This document shows positions 11,569 through 23,183 of a DNA stretch of 64,000 nucleotides, piece after piece. The notes beneath the pieces were generated by a model, which was given only the letters and a program-made list of their open reading frames with translations, was not told the origin of the DNA and searched no databases. Origin of the DNA: Telopea speciosissima (taxonomy: Eukaryota; Streptophyta; Magnoliopsida; Proteales; Proteaceae); contig NC_057925.1 of NCBI RefSeq assembly GCF_018873765.1, positions 15,015,568-15,079,567 on the forward strand, in the 5' to 3' direction. Numbering within the stretch: position 1 is the stretch's first letter; each line of letters opens with the position of its first letter. The position numbers and the translations under genes are program-made.

Positions 11569-14352
11569 ATGGGATTGTGTACTGAACTTAACATTCTCTG
11601 TCTCTTTGGGCTATGGCTGATGCTGCTTCTTGGGCTTTCTTCTTCACTTCCCTTATGCACTGACTCAAGTGGGTCTCTTTTCCTTTGCTTTGTCTTCTTT
11701 AACTTTATTTGTTTTTCCTTATACACCCCTTGTCTAAGGCTTGTTTGCAATTCTGAATCTGAATTCTGAGTTTCTCAAATTGTAACAGCTGCACCTCTTA
11801 CTCCAAAGCAGCCTCTTACCTTCTGCCCTTATAATGGGAAAGTCTGTTGTAGTTCTTTCAAAGATTTTCAGTTGCAGAGACAGTTTCAGTCAATGAACAT
11901 CTCAGATCCTGCCTGTGCTTCTATTATGAAATCAATTCTCTGCGCGGTAAGCCTTCCATAACATGCCCATGATTAATCCTATACTTTGTTCTTTGAAATA
12001 CATAATGGACATGCTGTTATGTATCCAATAGCTTCTTGGTTACATTTTTTAGTTGGTCATTTGACTGTCATATTCCTAATAATTCAGATGTTTATGATTT
12101 GCAGAATTGTGATCAATTCGCAGCCCAGCTATTTGAAACTGGTTCTAAGCCAACTCGGCGAGTTCCTGTTTTATGCAACTCCACCATTTCAGCATGTTCA
12201 ACTCAATCTAGCAGTGCAGCAAATAACTTTTGTGGAAAGGTCTGGGATACATGCTTTAATGTGTCCATGAATTATTCTCCTGTCACTCCTTCACTTGAAG
12301 ATAGTTATGGAGAACCCTCTAGTTCCACTTTTTCTAAACTAACCGATCAATGGAATTCAAAAAGTGATTTCTGCGAAGTACATGGTGGAGCTTCTGGTTA
12401 TGATTCAGTATGTTTTGCTGGTGATCCTGTTTCACTAAACAATAATTCTACTGTGATTCCTCCCAGTGGTTTATGCCTTGAGAAAGTTAGTAATGTAACT
12501 TACACTCATATGGTTGGTCATCCTGATGGATCTAACCGCGTTTTCTTAACTGATCAAATAGGTAGAATATGGTTGGCTACTGTTCCTAAAATGGGATCTG
12601 GGGAAACATTAGTACCTACTCTGTTTCTTGATTTATCAGACAAAGTTTATTCTGATTACCTGTTAGGGTTAATGGGTATTGCATTTCATCCCAACTTTGT
12701 CCAAAATGGTCGATTCTTTGTTTCGTTCAACTGTAATAAGACTAAATGGGGTGGATGTTCTGGGAAGTGTTCATGTAATTCAGATGTCAACTGTAATCCT
12801 TCAAACTTTACTTCTACTTATGGGTTTCCTCCATGCAATTACTATTCTGTTATCTCAGAATTCACTGCGAATGGCACCGCATCGGCACCTTCATTGGTAT
12901 GCTTCCTAACTTTTTTTTTTTTTTATGCATCTGTTATACTTATAGTTACTCCTACTAATTGATTCTTATTAATAATGGTTTTTTCAGGCAACAGTGGGTA
13001 ACCCACTAGAAGTTAGAAGGATATTTTCTATGGGTCTTCCTTTTGAAAATAATCATGGGGGTCAGATTCTCTTTGGACCTTCGGATGGATATTTGTACTT
13101 AATGATGGGAGATGGTGGTGGTTATGGTGATCCTTACAATTTTGCCCAAAACAAGAAATCTTTGCTTGGAAAGATTATGAGGTTCAATGTGGATGAGATT
13201 CCAAGTGAGTAGTAGTATATCATGGTAGAATAGCCTTGGGAGCTTGCTTTTGTTTCCTGTTTTTAGAACAGTCTTTTGCTTCTTTATTTCATTCTGTTTC
13301 ACTGAATTTAATTTCTAGGTCATTCTTTTCACATGCTCACTCTTGTATTTTCAGGTGCAACACAAATAAATGAACTTGGTCTATGGGGAAATTATTCTAT
13401 CCCCAAAGACAATGCAGTTTATGAAGACTATGAATTACTACCTGAAATTTGGGCTTTGGGACTAAGAAATCCTTGGCGTTGTGCTTTTGATCCAAAGAGG
13501 CCTTCCTATTTTCTCTGTGCAGATGATGGCGAGGTTCACAGATTTGATTTCTTCTACTTGTCTTGACATGATTTAATCATTTTTTCAGCTCAGTTTCATA
13601 TTTAGTTCATCAGAATTCTAATTTCTTAGTTGTTAAGTCTACAATATTCATGTTTACAAAATCATTGAAATCTTACAGGATACCTATGAAGAGGTGGATC
13701 TTATCACAAAGGGTGGAAACTATGGATGGCGTGTTTATGAAGGTCCTGTCCCTTTCAATCCTTCTCAATCTCCTGGTGGAAATACATCTGCCTACTCAAT
13801 AAATCCCATCTTCCCTGTAATGGGATATTACCACTCTTCTGTAAATCAGAACCTAAATTCAAGAGGGGCTCCAGGAGGGGATTCAGGAGGGGCGGCGATC
13901 ATAGGTGGCTATTACTATCGGTCATGGACCGATCCATGCATGTATGGAAGGTGAGTTTGGGTGTTTTCTATCTATCCTACTTGGTTCATTAAGAACACAA
14001 ATAGATTCTGTGTATTCATTTTAGTTATAAATTGAGTTTCAGGTACATATATGCAGATTTTTATGGGGAAGCTATATGGGCTGGAACTGAAAACCCAGAG
14101 AACAGTGGAAACTTCACTAGCAACCTGATTCCTTTCGGTTGTGCTTATGACTCCCCAATCCAATGTAGTATCATTCCAGGAAGTCCTATCCCTGATTTGG
14201 GTTACATTTACTCAGTTGGGGAGGATAACAATAAGGATGTCTATATTTTCACCAACAGTGGTACATATAGAATTGTTGATCCCAGTCGCTGCAACTACAT
14301 TTGCTCGAATGTTAATTCAGCTGCAGTTGCTGGTCCCTCAAATTGCCGTTAA
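11569..14352 (+). CDS. HIPL: HIPL (HHIP-like) secreted protein, seven exons
   Basis: Exons: 11569-11668, 11789-11946, 12105-12896, 12988-13204, 13355-13533, 13679-13950, 14043-14352. All introns are GT-AG and the phases join without a stop to give 675 residues; Arabidopsis HIPL1 and HIPL2 are similar in length. Residues 1-27 are a hydrophobic signal peptide (LCLFGLWLMLLLGL). A cysteine-rich N-terminal part follows (FCPYNGKVCC near 45). From about 214 to 560 runs a glucose/sorbosone-dehydrogenase-like domain, with GLMGIAFHPNF near 275, GPSDGYLYLMMGDGGG near 378 and EIWALGLRNPWR near 453. There are many NxS/T sites. The protein is expected to be extracellular; the substrate is unknown for the plant family. 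The C-terminus stops at GPSNCR and lacks the hydrophobic GPI-signal tail I would expect. A truncated near-identical copy lies at 61.4 kb. Confidence 0.9.
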
Positions 14353-15193
14353 TCTGGGAGCCTATTGCGGAGACAGTATTATAATCTGGTGCTTTTATTC
14401 TCTCTATTGATTGATGCTTCTACTGGGGCTTATTTTTTGAGCTCTTAGCTGATGAGCCTGATGTTCTTGTCTGTCTATTTATTCTCTCTATTTGGAAACA
14501 ATTCAAATCAGTTCATTTACAGCTAAGGGAGGATATGAGAATCTAACAGGAACCCTCACCAACCTCATTGCCCAACTGATAACTATGAGTGTTAAGTCTC
14601 CCCTTTACATGTAATCTCTAAAGCTTTCTTCCTTGTTGTAGAGAAAAGAATCTCTTCTTATATACCCTTATTTTGTAGACTCATTGTGTTTGGATTATAA
14701 CAGCAGAATTCTTCCCCAATGGCTCTATACTAGAGAGTGAAGTTTCCTCAAAAGCCTAAATTAATGTCATTAAGGTATCAGAGCCTATTGGATAGTTTGT
14801 GAGAGATATTCTTGTGAAACCACCTATTTTGGTGAGTTCTTTTGTTATGCAAGAAGGGTTGTTTTCTTGATGCTTGGTAGTCTCTAGCATTGACTAGAGA
14901 AGATTGTAATCTCATTATTTATAATAGTGATGTATTTATTTGGACCGAGTCCCATGGCTATTCTCATTCATATTGGAAGGGGTTTTTATGTTAAAAATTG
15001 ATGTGTTCTTTTTTGGTTTGCCTGATTTGATTTATCTGTATTATTACATTTGAGGGTTTTAATTTTCTCTGCATCTCCATTAACTTGTGCAAAGTTTGGG
15101 AAATGATGTGTTTTCCCCAAAAATTAGTATCAATGCAAGGTTCTTATAATCGATTTAACCAATTGCGCTTTTATTTATATGCAACTTGTCACA
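14353..15193. other. HIPL 3' flank
   Basis: AT-rich, no gene. It probably contains the HIPL 3' UTR and terminator. The same sequence, with small indels, follows the second HIPL copy from 63201 to the window end, so it was included in the duplication. Confidence 0.7.
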
Positions 15194-15198
15194 TATAC

Positions 15199-15653
15199 TG
15201 TTAGAACATTCAAGGGTTTTATCAAACCCGAATCCGTCCCCATACAGATCTCTAGAACACGATTAAATCAAAATAAACAGGGAAAGCAAAGTGAACCTGG
15301 CACCCACTTATGCTGATGAAGAACAGATAAGAACACCTCCATAAGCAGCATCGATCTGTCGGAGAATGAATGCAATCCACGATGGGGATCTTCTGCCGTC
15401 TCCTAAACTCTCCCACAACTCCCTTTCTTGTGGAGAAAAGAGAAAAGAGAATAGTGACTGTAGAGACCCCTCATCATTAGTATTTATAATACTCTCCAAC
15501 CCTAACCCACTTCCACAATGGGCCAGGCCGGTCCGGTCCATCTCAATAAAATAGTAGCAGGCACGTCGGCCCTTGTATTTCTTGATCCCCATCAATGATC
15601 GACCCGATAATTAAATAAGCCCATACTCGTCGTATTTTGGGAAAATCCTAACA
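15199..15653 (-). repeat. 3' LTR of the non-autonomous element
   Basis: 455 bp, TG...CA ends. On the minus strand it follows a purine-rich tract (gcccaagtgggagat at 15654-15668) that fits a polypurine tract. It pairs with 25090-25544. Confidence 0.9.
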
Positions 15654-17288
15654 ATCTCCCACTTGGGCTACATTTATTATAAAGTTATCATTATCAGATG
15701 TGGCCATGGGATCTCAATACAACAATAATGCTACTAACCTTAATCCAGTTAGCAAATACATCGATGTCGAGCAACAACAGAGAAAACACCTCAACATATG
15801 GCATATCACTTTTTGTCAACTACAAACAAAGATCTACCTACTAACATGAACCACCTTGAGATAATTTGTACAAGGAATGGCATACATGTTTGTGATCACA
15901 TAAATATCATCATCATTCATTGTGGGTCTTCGAACGTATCATGAGCATCGTACGACTCATGGATTACCTTTGACCATCGACATGATTCGTTGATAATCGA
16001 ACGACTTGGTTTATCACCAATCGAACATCCATGGCTAGAAATAGCCAAATGACTTGGCTTGTCACCAATCGAACATCCTTGGACCAAAAGGCCCTCAACA
16101 CATCAATCATATGCATGCATGCAGATGCTATTAATCACAATGAACAAAAGCACCACAATCGAAACGAAAACATAATAATCATGTAAAGAAGCACTCCCAC
16201 TGATCAAGAGAATCGAGCAAACTAAATCGATCAAGTCTGAAAGTAAAAATGTTCAAACCACACATCTCGGTGCAAAGTAATAAAAACCGTCAAACTATTC
16301 GAACTGATTACTTCTTTCGTTCTCAGTCAAGTTATCATTCTCAAGATTCTTTCTTCCTTTCTTTTTTTCTTTCTTGTGCACAATTGGATATTAATTCCTC
16401 CAAGGGTATAATCGTAGTTTATTAAGTGCATCAATTTCTTTAACATGTTCTTCGTGATTTTATTCGCTCATTCATTCCTCTTATTATTCATTATTTTATT
16501 TCAGTGTTTGGCTTTATCTTTTCATATTAATAATACATTTTCAATCCATGCCACCGAAGTAGCTTCCGTCAAATGGCTCAAGGCCGGTTATACCCTATAG
16601 GTTACAAATTATTTTTAAAACAATCTTTCATCGTTACAATTCTTATTGATAGATTATTCGTCCATAGTTCATTATGCTCGTTGGTTAACCGTCAGTTACC
16701 ATAATTATTCACTTATTATTTCATCTACCATAATAAGTTATTATTCATCATCAGCATAATTTCCATCAAAATATAGAAGCAAAACATCATAATATTAAGA
16801 GTAAACTTCTAGTAGACCCCCTGAGGTTTGCAGACATGTCATGTAGCCCCCCTGAGAACTAAAATGTTACATACGGATCCAGAAAACGAATGGAACACTC
16901 GTCCCGTTCGAGTCCACAATTAAGTGATGATGTCATCCTTTTATATCCCAAAAATACCCTTATACATGTTTGATGAAAAAGTGAAAAGATGGAAATTACG
17001 TTTATATCCTTCTATCTTCTTCAACCTTAGAAAAGAAGACGAACTCAAAGAAGACCGTTTCAAAGAAGACCGTTGGAGGAGTTGAAGGCGATTTGATGAA
17101 GAGCTTCTCTATTTAAACGCATCTGTCCATGTGAAATCTGGAGCTCCTCTATGTTAACATCATTTGCCCCATGTAAGATCTGAAGCTCCCTATGTGTAAA
17201 TTTGCCCCATGTGAAATCTTCAGACCGTTGCAAAGCTCTGACTTCTCTCTTCGGTCACTGAAATTTCGACGATAGAAGAGTCTTTAAG

Positions 17289-17724
17289 GTGAGTAAAGTA
17301 AATCCATTAACCTCTATTCTTCCTGCAACTTGATTTCTGTTGTTTATCTCTGCACATCAACCGTAAGAGAAGAGAATGGAACCCTAGCCTATAATTTTCC
17401 CCAACTGAGAAATAAAATTTCCTGGTTAATATTATCTTCTCATTCCAGATTTTTTGAATTTTTTCTACTTTGATTCCATCGACTAGAGTGAAACCGGAAT
17501 ATATTCTTGACACTTTGATTTCTGTTGTTTATCTCCCTGCACATCAACCGTAAGAGAAGAGAATGGAACCCTAGCCTATAATTTTTCCCAACTGAGAAAT
17601 AAAATTTTCTGGTTAATATTATCTTCTCATTTCAGATTTTTTGAGTTTTTCCCACTTTGATTCCATCGACTAGAGTGAAACCGGAATATATTCTTGACAC
17701 TTTGAATTTTTTTCACTATTGCAG
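17289..17724 (+). other. 5'-UTR intron of the GRF ORF, with 185-bp tandem duplication
   Basis: A consensus donor (aag|gtgagt at 17289) and acceptor (attgcag ending at 17724) would remove 436 bases just before the ATG. Inside, 17331-17515 and 17516-17700 are near-identical tandem copies starting tgatttctgttgtttatctc. Each copy also holds an internal cag acceptor-like site in a pyrimidine-rich context. Splicing is inferred. Confidence 0.6.
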
Positions 17725-17730
17725 ATAAGA

Positions 17731-18117
17731 ATGGCCTTAGTTTCTAGTACAAATAGTACCTCAGGTTATATCACATTTGAGAACAAGAAATGCTATTGTG
17801 GACGTAGAGCTATAGTGAAGATATCGGAATCGGAGAAAAATCCAGGAAGGCTATACTACAAATGTGAAGTGGATGGCTGTAACTTTTGGAAATGGGTGTA
17901 CCCAAATGACGCTCCAACAAGGTCAACTCCCTTGATAGAGTCAGTAAGGAACAACCCTGTTGCTAACAACCTTGTGGTTGGTGGAAGTAAAAATGAACTG
18001 TTCCAATTGAAGAGCACAGTGAATCAAATGCACAAGATGCTTGTTGTAATCATGTTTGTTGTTCAATTTATATTAGTGTTGTCTGTTATTAACTTTGTAG
18101 TGATGATTATAAAATAA
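17731..18117 (+). CDS. GRF-type zinc-finger, single-TM protein carried by the MULE
   Basis: 128 residues from the ATG just after the inferred acceptor. Residues about 17-55 form a GRF zinc finger: CYCGRRA..., NPGRLYYKC, then CNFWKWV, with the expected C, C, C, C spacing and the GR and FW signatures. The C-terminal 25 residues (LVVIMFVVQFILVLSVINFV) are one hydrophobic membrane segment. Plant genomes hold many such GRF-plus-TM ORFs near Mutator-like elements; in other proteins GRF fingers bind single-stranded nucleic acid. Its frame is undamaged although the neighbouring transposase is broken. A role in transposition is inference. Confidence 0.75.
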   Translation: MALVSSTNSTSGYITFENKKCYCGRRAIVKISESEKNPGRLYYKCEVDGCNFWKWVYPNDAPTRSTPLIESVRNNPVANNLVVGGSKNELFQLKSTVNQMHKMLVVIMFVVQFILVLSVINFVVMIIK

Positions 18118-18893
18118 TAGATGGAAGTTTTATTACATTTTGTTTGATGTTCTATGGATTGGATTGTCAAAGATAATAGGTGGTAGATCCCTAGTAGGTA
18201 CATCTGAATCCCTTCAAAGGTTTAAAAACTAACAACTAAAACACCACCAAATAGGAGCCAAGCTTCACACCTCAAAACCACAATGGATTTGGCTTCTATG
18301 GGTCATGGCTCAGAGCAATTCTCACCCAACTCATGATCACTATCCTTCCAACTTCCCTGAGAAGACCACCACCACCAACCAACAGCTGCAGCAGCAAGCA
18401 AGCAAGCTTAAAAATTAAAAAAAAAAAAAAAAACCCCAACCAAGCAAGCTGCATAAGCAACAGCAAGCAAGCAAGCTAAAAAAAAAAAAAAACTAGCCAA
18501 GCAAGCTGGAGTTGCAGCAGGCAAGCTAGCAAGCTGAAGCAGCAAGCAAGCTACAGCAGCAATAACAAGCAAGCTACAGCAAGCAAGCAGCAACAGCAAG
18601 TAAGTAGCAGCAAGCAACAGCAGTAAGCCAGCAGCAGTAGCAGCAATATCCCTGTTGAAAATAACTAAAAAATAAAATCATAGTAATATGCATTCAATCC
18701 CATGGGAGCACTTGATTTAACATCATCTATCACACCCAAGTGTTAATACAAATTCTGAAAAAACATCCACTTCAAAGTACCACAACCAATCCAAAGTACA
18801 TATTACAAACACAACATCCACTTCAAAGTCATAATACAAACAACCCCAATAAAATTCACTACAGCATAACACTAAACTAAATAAAAGAAAGTC
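18118..18893. repeat. agc-rich spacer between convergent MULE genes
   Basis: No gene. 18370-18650 is a low-complexity run of gcaagcaagc and agcagc words interrupted by two poly-A tracts. It separates the 3' ends of the GRF ORF and the transposase. Confidence 0.7.
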
Positions 18894-21800
18894 TCAATTC
18901 TTCTTCTTTGCTGCCTTTCTCTTTTCTCTAATCTTTGCTGCAGCTGCATCCATCTTGGCTCGTGTCTTTGCTTGGCTACTCTTCACAATGATAGCTGAAG
19001 AAGACTGTGACCTGGTCACTCTCTGAGAGTTGCTGATATCACCCTGGCTCATATTATCATGAGTTCTCTACATAAGCAATAAATATATATGGTTAGTTAA
19101 ACATGCAAATACAGGTGTGACATGTATATATTGAAGCATAAATAGTTATAGTTATACCTTCACACCAACAGTCCGACTAGTAGATGCCCTGCTGACCTTT
19201 ACTGGAGGACCCTTACATTTTCTCTTATTATGACCTACCATGTTGCATCTGCTACATCTGAGGCTTGTTGATCTCTGACTGGATTCCCCAGTAGGTGCTT
19301 CATCAGGATCTTTTCTCCTACTTTTTGTTGGTCTACCTTGAATCCTCCTCAGCCTTGGAGGCTGAACCACACCAACAGGACCATCTTCTCTCAAATCAGT
19401 CAAATCATCTAGAGGATGGATCATCTCCCTATATGCTTCCATGTATTTCTCCACAGTGTAATATGCATCACAGTAGTCTTCAATTCGATACCTCCTTATT
19501 GCAATTGCTGATGCAGCATGCTTGCAAGGTAGTCCAGTGACATCCCAAACCTTACAAGTACATGACCATTGTCTCAATTTCACCACACACCTTCCAGTAA
19601 GCTCAATTACCTCAAAATCATCATCAGCACCACCATAACTAATGCAGTCCCTTGATGCTTCTTGGATTTTGATTATTTTCTTCCTCACCATTGGTGTAAG
19701 TGTACCCTGGAAGCTTTGACCCTTTTGAAACTTGTGATGCATTCTATCCATGATTTTCAATCTAAGGGTATCAATCAAGGTGAGAATGGGTTTTGTCCTG
19801 ATGGTGGATACCCATTGGTTAAATGACTCTGACATGTTGTTGGTTATATGGTCGCTCTTCGCTCCAGTATCAAAAGCATGTCTAGCCCACATGCTTTTGG
19901 GATCTTTCATCAACCACTCATATGCTGTATTATCCATGGTTCTGATGTCATTCATTGCACTTTCAAACTGATTCACAGTACATACTGAAGATGCAGTCCA
20001 AAAGTGTTTCCTAAATGCATCACCTGGATATTGTTTTTTGAAATTCTGATAGAGATGGCGACTACAACACCTAATGTAGGCATTAGGAAAGACTGAAGCA
20101 ATAGCATCTCCTAGACCCTACAAACATAAACATGCATTTTATATATCAGTTACATACTCTATTATTATACATTATTAACCAATTGACATGATTTAATAAG
20201 AAAGTATAGTATACAAATCTTTTGTTTATCTGACATGAAAGTCAACATCCTATTAGCATCATCTGGGTCTATGATATCATGTAACAGATTCAGAAAAAAC
20301 AGCCAACTTTCTTTGCACTCAACCTCCACTACAGCATATGCAATAAGGAACAGCCCTTTGTTCCCATCCACTGATATAGCAGACAGTAACACTCCACCAT
20401 AACTAACCTTGAGGTGGCATCCATCAAGACCTATAAATGGTCTGCACCCCTTCAAGAAACCCCTTGCACATGCTCTGAAACAAATAAAAACTCTCAAAAA
20501 CATAGGATTGACTGTGTCCAACTCATGCTCTTGTATACTCTCATACTCTATTATGAATTTACTCCCAGGGTTTTTCTCTAGAACCAATCCACCATATGCA
20601 GGTAACCGAGCATAGGATTTTGCATAGCTACCTTCATTGATTTCTTGAGCAATCCTACATGTCTTGTACACCCGTTGGTAAGAAAGTTGAATATGATATT
20701 TCTGAAGCAGAAACTCATTAATGGCACTGGGCTTCATTTCATGATCAGCCTTGATAAGAGGAGTAATTTTTTTTTCAACCCAACGAATTGTAGCATGCTT
20801 AATTGACTGTTTCCTTTCACAGATGTGCTTACTTTCATAAGACTTTATCTTGTATGTCACACCATCAACAATGGATAATCCATGGATTCTCCAAATACAA
20901 CCCTCTGTTGCACATTCTACAGTCACTCTAGTTCTCTCATTTCTCTTGAATTGCATTTGAAACCCCTCTTGCACCACAAAATCTTGGAGGGCAGCTCTGA
21001 ACTTGGTCACATTATCAAATAACCTAACTGCAATTTCACTTTTCCTTCACCTTCATCTTCATTTACATTTATATTGGAAAACTACCCATAAAATTCTTCA
21101 GAATCATACCCATCTAAATCACCATCACTCAAATCTTCTTCTATTTCATATTCTACATCATCTTCATCACTTGAACCATCTTCTTGTTCACTTTCTTCTT
21201 CCCATTCATTGTCACTATTCTGTGCCCATTCATCATCAGTACCATCACTCTAGCTATCAACATCAACATCTTTAGTCAAACCCATTCTGGTACATGGTAC
21301 TTTCTTAGCAACCTGATTACTATCCTTCAACCCCATGGGAGTTGCATCAGTTCTGTTAGGGCTCCGTGTATATCCAATGGCAACATTACTAGCCCTTGAA
21401 TTATCATTACTAGTAGGCTGAGCATTTGCAGTAGCAGTAGCAGTCCCATTACCACTACAAGTGGCACTAGTAGTAGCCCTACATACAACTGGACCCCTTC
21501 TCACTGGTTGTTTTTCCCTTCTAGCTAACCGAGGTTGTTCTCTATAAACAATGTGATTGGGATGCCCATTGATTGTATACACTCCTTCAGTTTTAGACAG
21601 CCTATGTTGCACATCATAAACAAAAAATCTAACTGGATTCACCCCAAATTCATCATATATGTTATAGACCTCTGCATCATTTGTTAACAATTTTCCATTA
21701 TTATTTGGGAGTATGGTTTTCACCTTAAAGGTCACATCATGTCCTATGGGGACATGTTTGATTACTCCATTATATATGTCCGAGATCATGTCCAAGTAGC

Positions 21801-21939
21801 CATATGTATCCTTGTCAGCAAATTTTGTTTTCTTCACCATATACCAATTGTACTCAACTTCATGTAACACAGACATTGTTGTACAATTGACAAAGTGAGC
21901 CCAAATATGTCTCCTGCAATTCTGCAAAGCACAAACCAT
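18894..21939 (-). pseudogene. MuDR-type transposase (MULE), broken
   Basis: Minus strand. 21939-21250 is an N-terminal region with no catalytic motif. An acidic linker follows, interrupted by TAG at 21252-21250, a second TAG and a frameshift near 21030. 21010-20219 holds the DNA-binding part and the MULE catalytic domain (FIGLDGCHLKVSYGG, then FMSDKQK). A 101-bp intron (20218-20118) should join K to GLGDAIASVFPNA, but its donor reads AG|ATTTGT instead of GT. 20117-19158 continues with the SWIM finger (CTCKVWDVTGLPCKHA) and a CCHC knuckle (CSRCNMVGHNKRKCK). After a second intron, 19067-18894 encodes a basic lysine/alanine-rich tail. Domain order matches plant MuDR transposases; the damage makes a full product unlikely. 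Confidence 0.88.
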
Positions 21940-23073
21940 ATATAACTAGATACTCTATAACTTTTAATCTAAGCTTACAACATCTCTTATTCTAATTTTC
22001 AAGCTTTTCTTTAAAATTTAGCCTTTTCATGCTTTTATCCATTGCCTTGGTCATTTTCTAATGGCAGTAAATATAATAAGAAGCCAACTGGGAAAAGAAT
22101 CAAGTACTGATAATCACCCAATGATGCTAATTATTTTTTCAAGGATCCCCATAAGCCTACTTTCACACTTTGCAATACTAGGGCAGCAACTGCAATTGGT
22201 TGAAAGGGTTGAAAGATCAAATGTTTCCACACCGCAAATTGCTTTTTTAAGTCTGAAATTTATTATGTGCCTCCGTAGTGGGGTCGGGTTTGTAATTAGA
22301 ACCAATGTGCTCGTGGTCTGTGTCTAATTAAAACCTAGGTGTAGGCATTGCTGCTTTTGGGGTTATAGATGAGGGCTGAGATGATCCAAATCAGACATGC
22401 TGAGTTGAGCCATTTCAGAAGGGATAAGGTCCAAGGGTCATTCAGCAATCCTAAATGCTGAAAATTGGCCCAAAATTTACCTGCTTTTGGATTGAAAGCA
22501 TCAAACTAGTGTCACTTAACTATAAAATTGTAATAGAGCAGCATACTGAGACAAAGAAATGTAATACAGCAAAATACTGAGACAGATTGAGAGAGTAAGA
22601 GAGAGAGACAGAGTACCTTAGTGGATGGTGGAAGAGGGGACAGAGAGCCAGAAAGAGATACAAAGAGCTGTAGCTCGAGGGATATGGCGGTGGTCCTTCA
22701 ATATCCTTGTGTAAATGAAACCACAGAGGTGAAGAAGAGGTCCTTCGCAATCCTTCCTCACAGCAGTGGTGACAATGACAGTGCACAGCAGAGGAAGAGA
22801 TGAAGAAGATGAAGTAGCAGAGTGCGGTGTCCTTCACAATACTTCCTCACAGCAGTGGTGACAACAGCGGTGCACAGCAGAGGAAGAGATGAAGAAATGA
22901 AGAAGATGATCCTCTCTATAGTGAAAACGGCGCTGTTCTCTTTCAAACCTAGTAGAGGAAGAAGAGAAAGAAGAGTAAAGTTAGGAGACGATGGCTTAGG
23001 GATTAGCATAAGGGTAATTTGGACTTTTACCTATCCATGACTTGCTGACATCATCCATTCACTAGTTTTCTCT
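21940..23073. other. MULE promoter/leader side
   Basis: No coding region supported. It lies upstream of the minus-strand transposase. 22690-22900 holds a short direct repeat (gtccttcaatatcc / gtccttcacaata, then cctcacagcagtggtgacaa twice). Probably leader and promoter sequence. Confidence 0.5.
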
Positions 23074-23183
23074 AACGGGACGAGTGTTCCATCCATTTTT
23101 TGGATCCGTATGTAACATTTTAGTTCTCAGGGGGGCTACATGACATGTCTGCAAACCTCAGGGGGTCTACTAGAAGTTTACTC

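Larger units (their letters stand above)
16799..23183 (-). mobile_element. autonomous-type Mutator-like element (MULE), now defective
   Basis: Terminal inverted repeats of about 110 bp (16799-16909 and 23074-23183) start gagtaaacttctagtagacc and are nearly identical. The 9-bp target duplication taatattaa lies at 16790-16798 and 23184-23192. The element carries a MuDR-type transposase gene on the minus strand (21.9-18.9 kb) and a small GRF zinc-finger ORF on the plus strand (17.7-18.1 kb), arranged tail to tail. The transposase has two premature stops, a frameshift and a damaged splice donor. The near-identical ends suggest recent insertion or trans-mobilisation. Confidence 0.92.
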
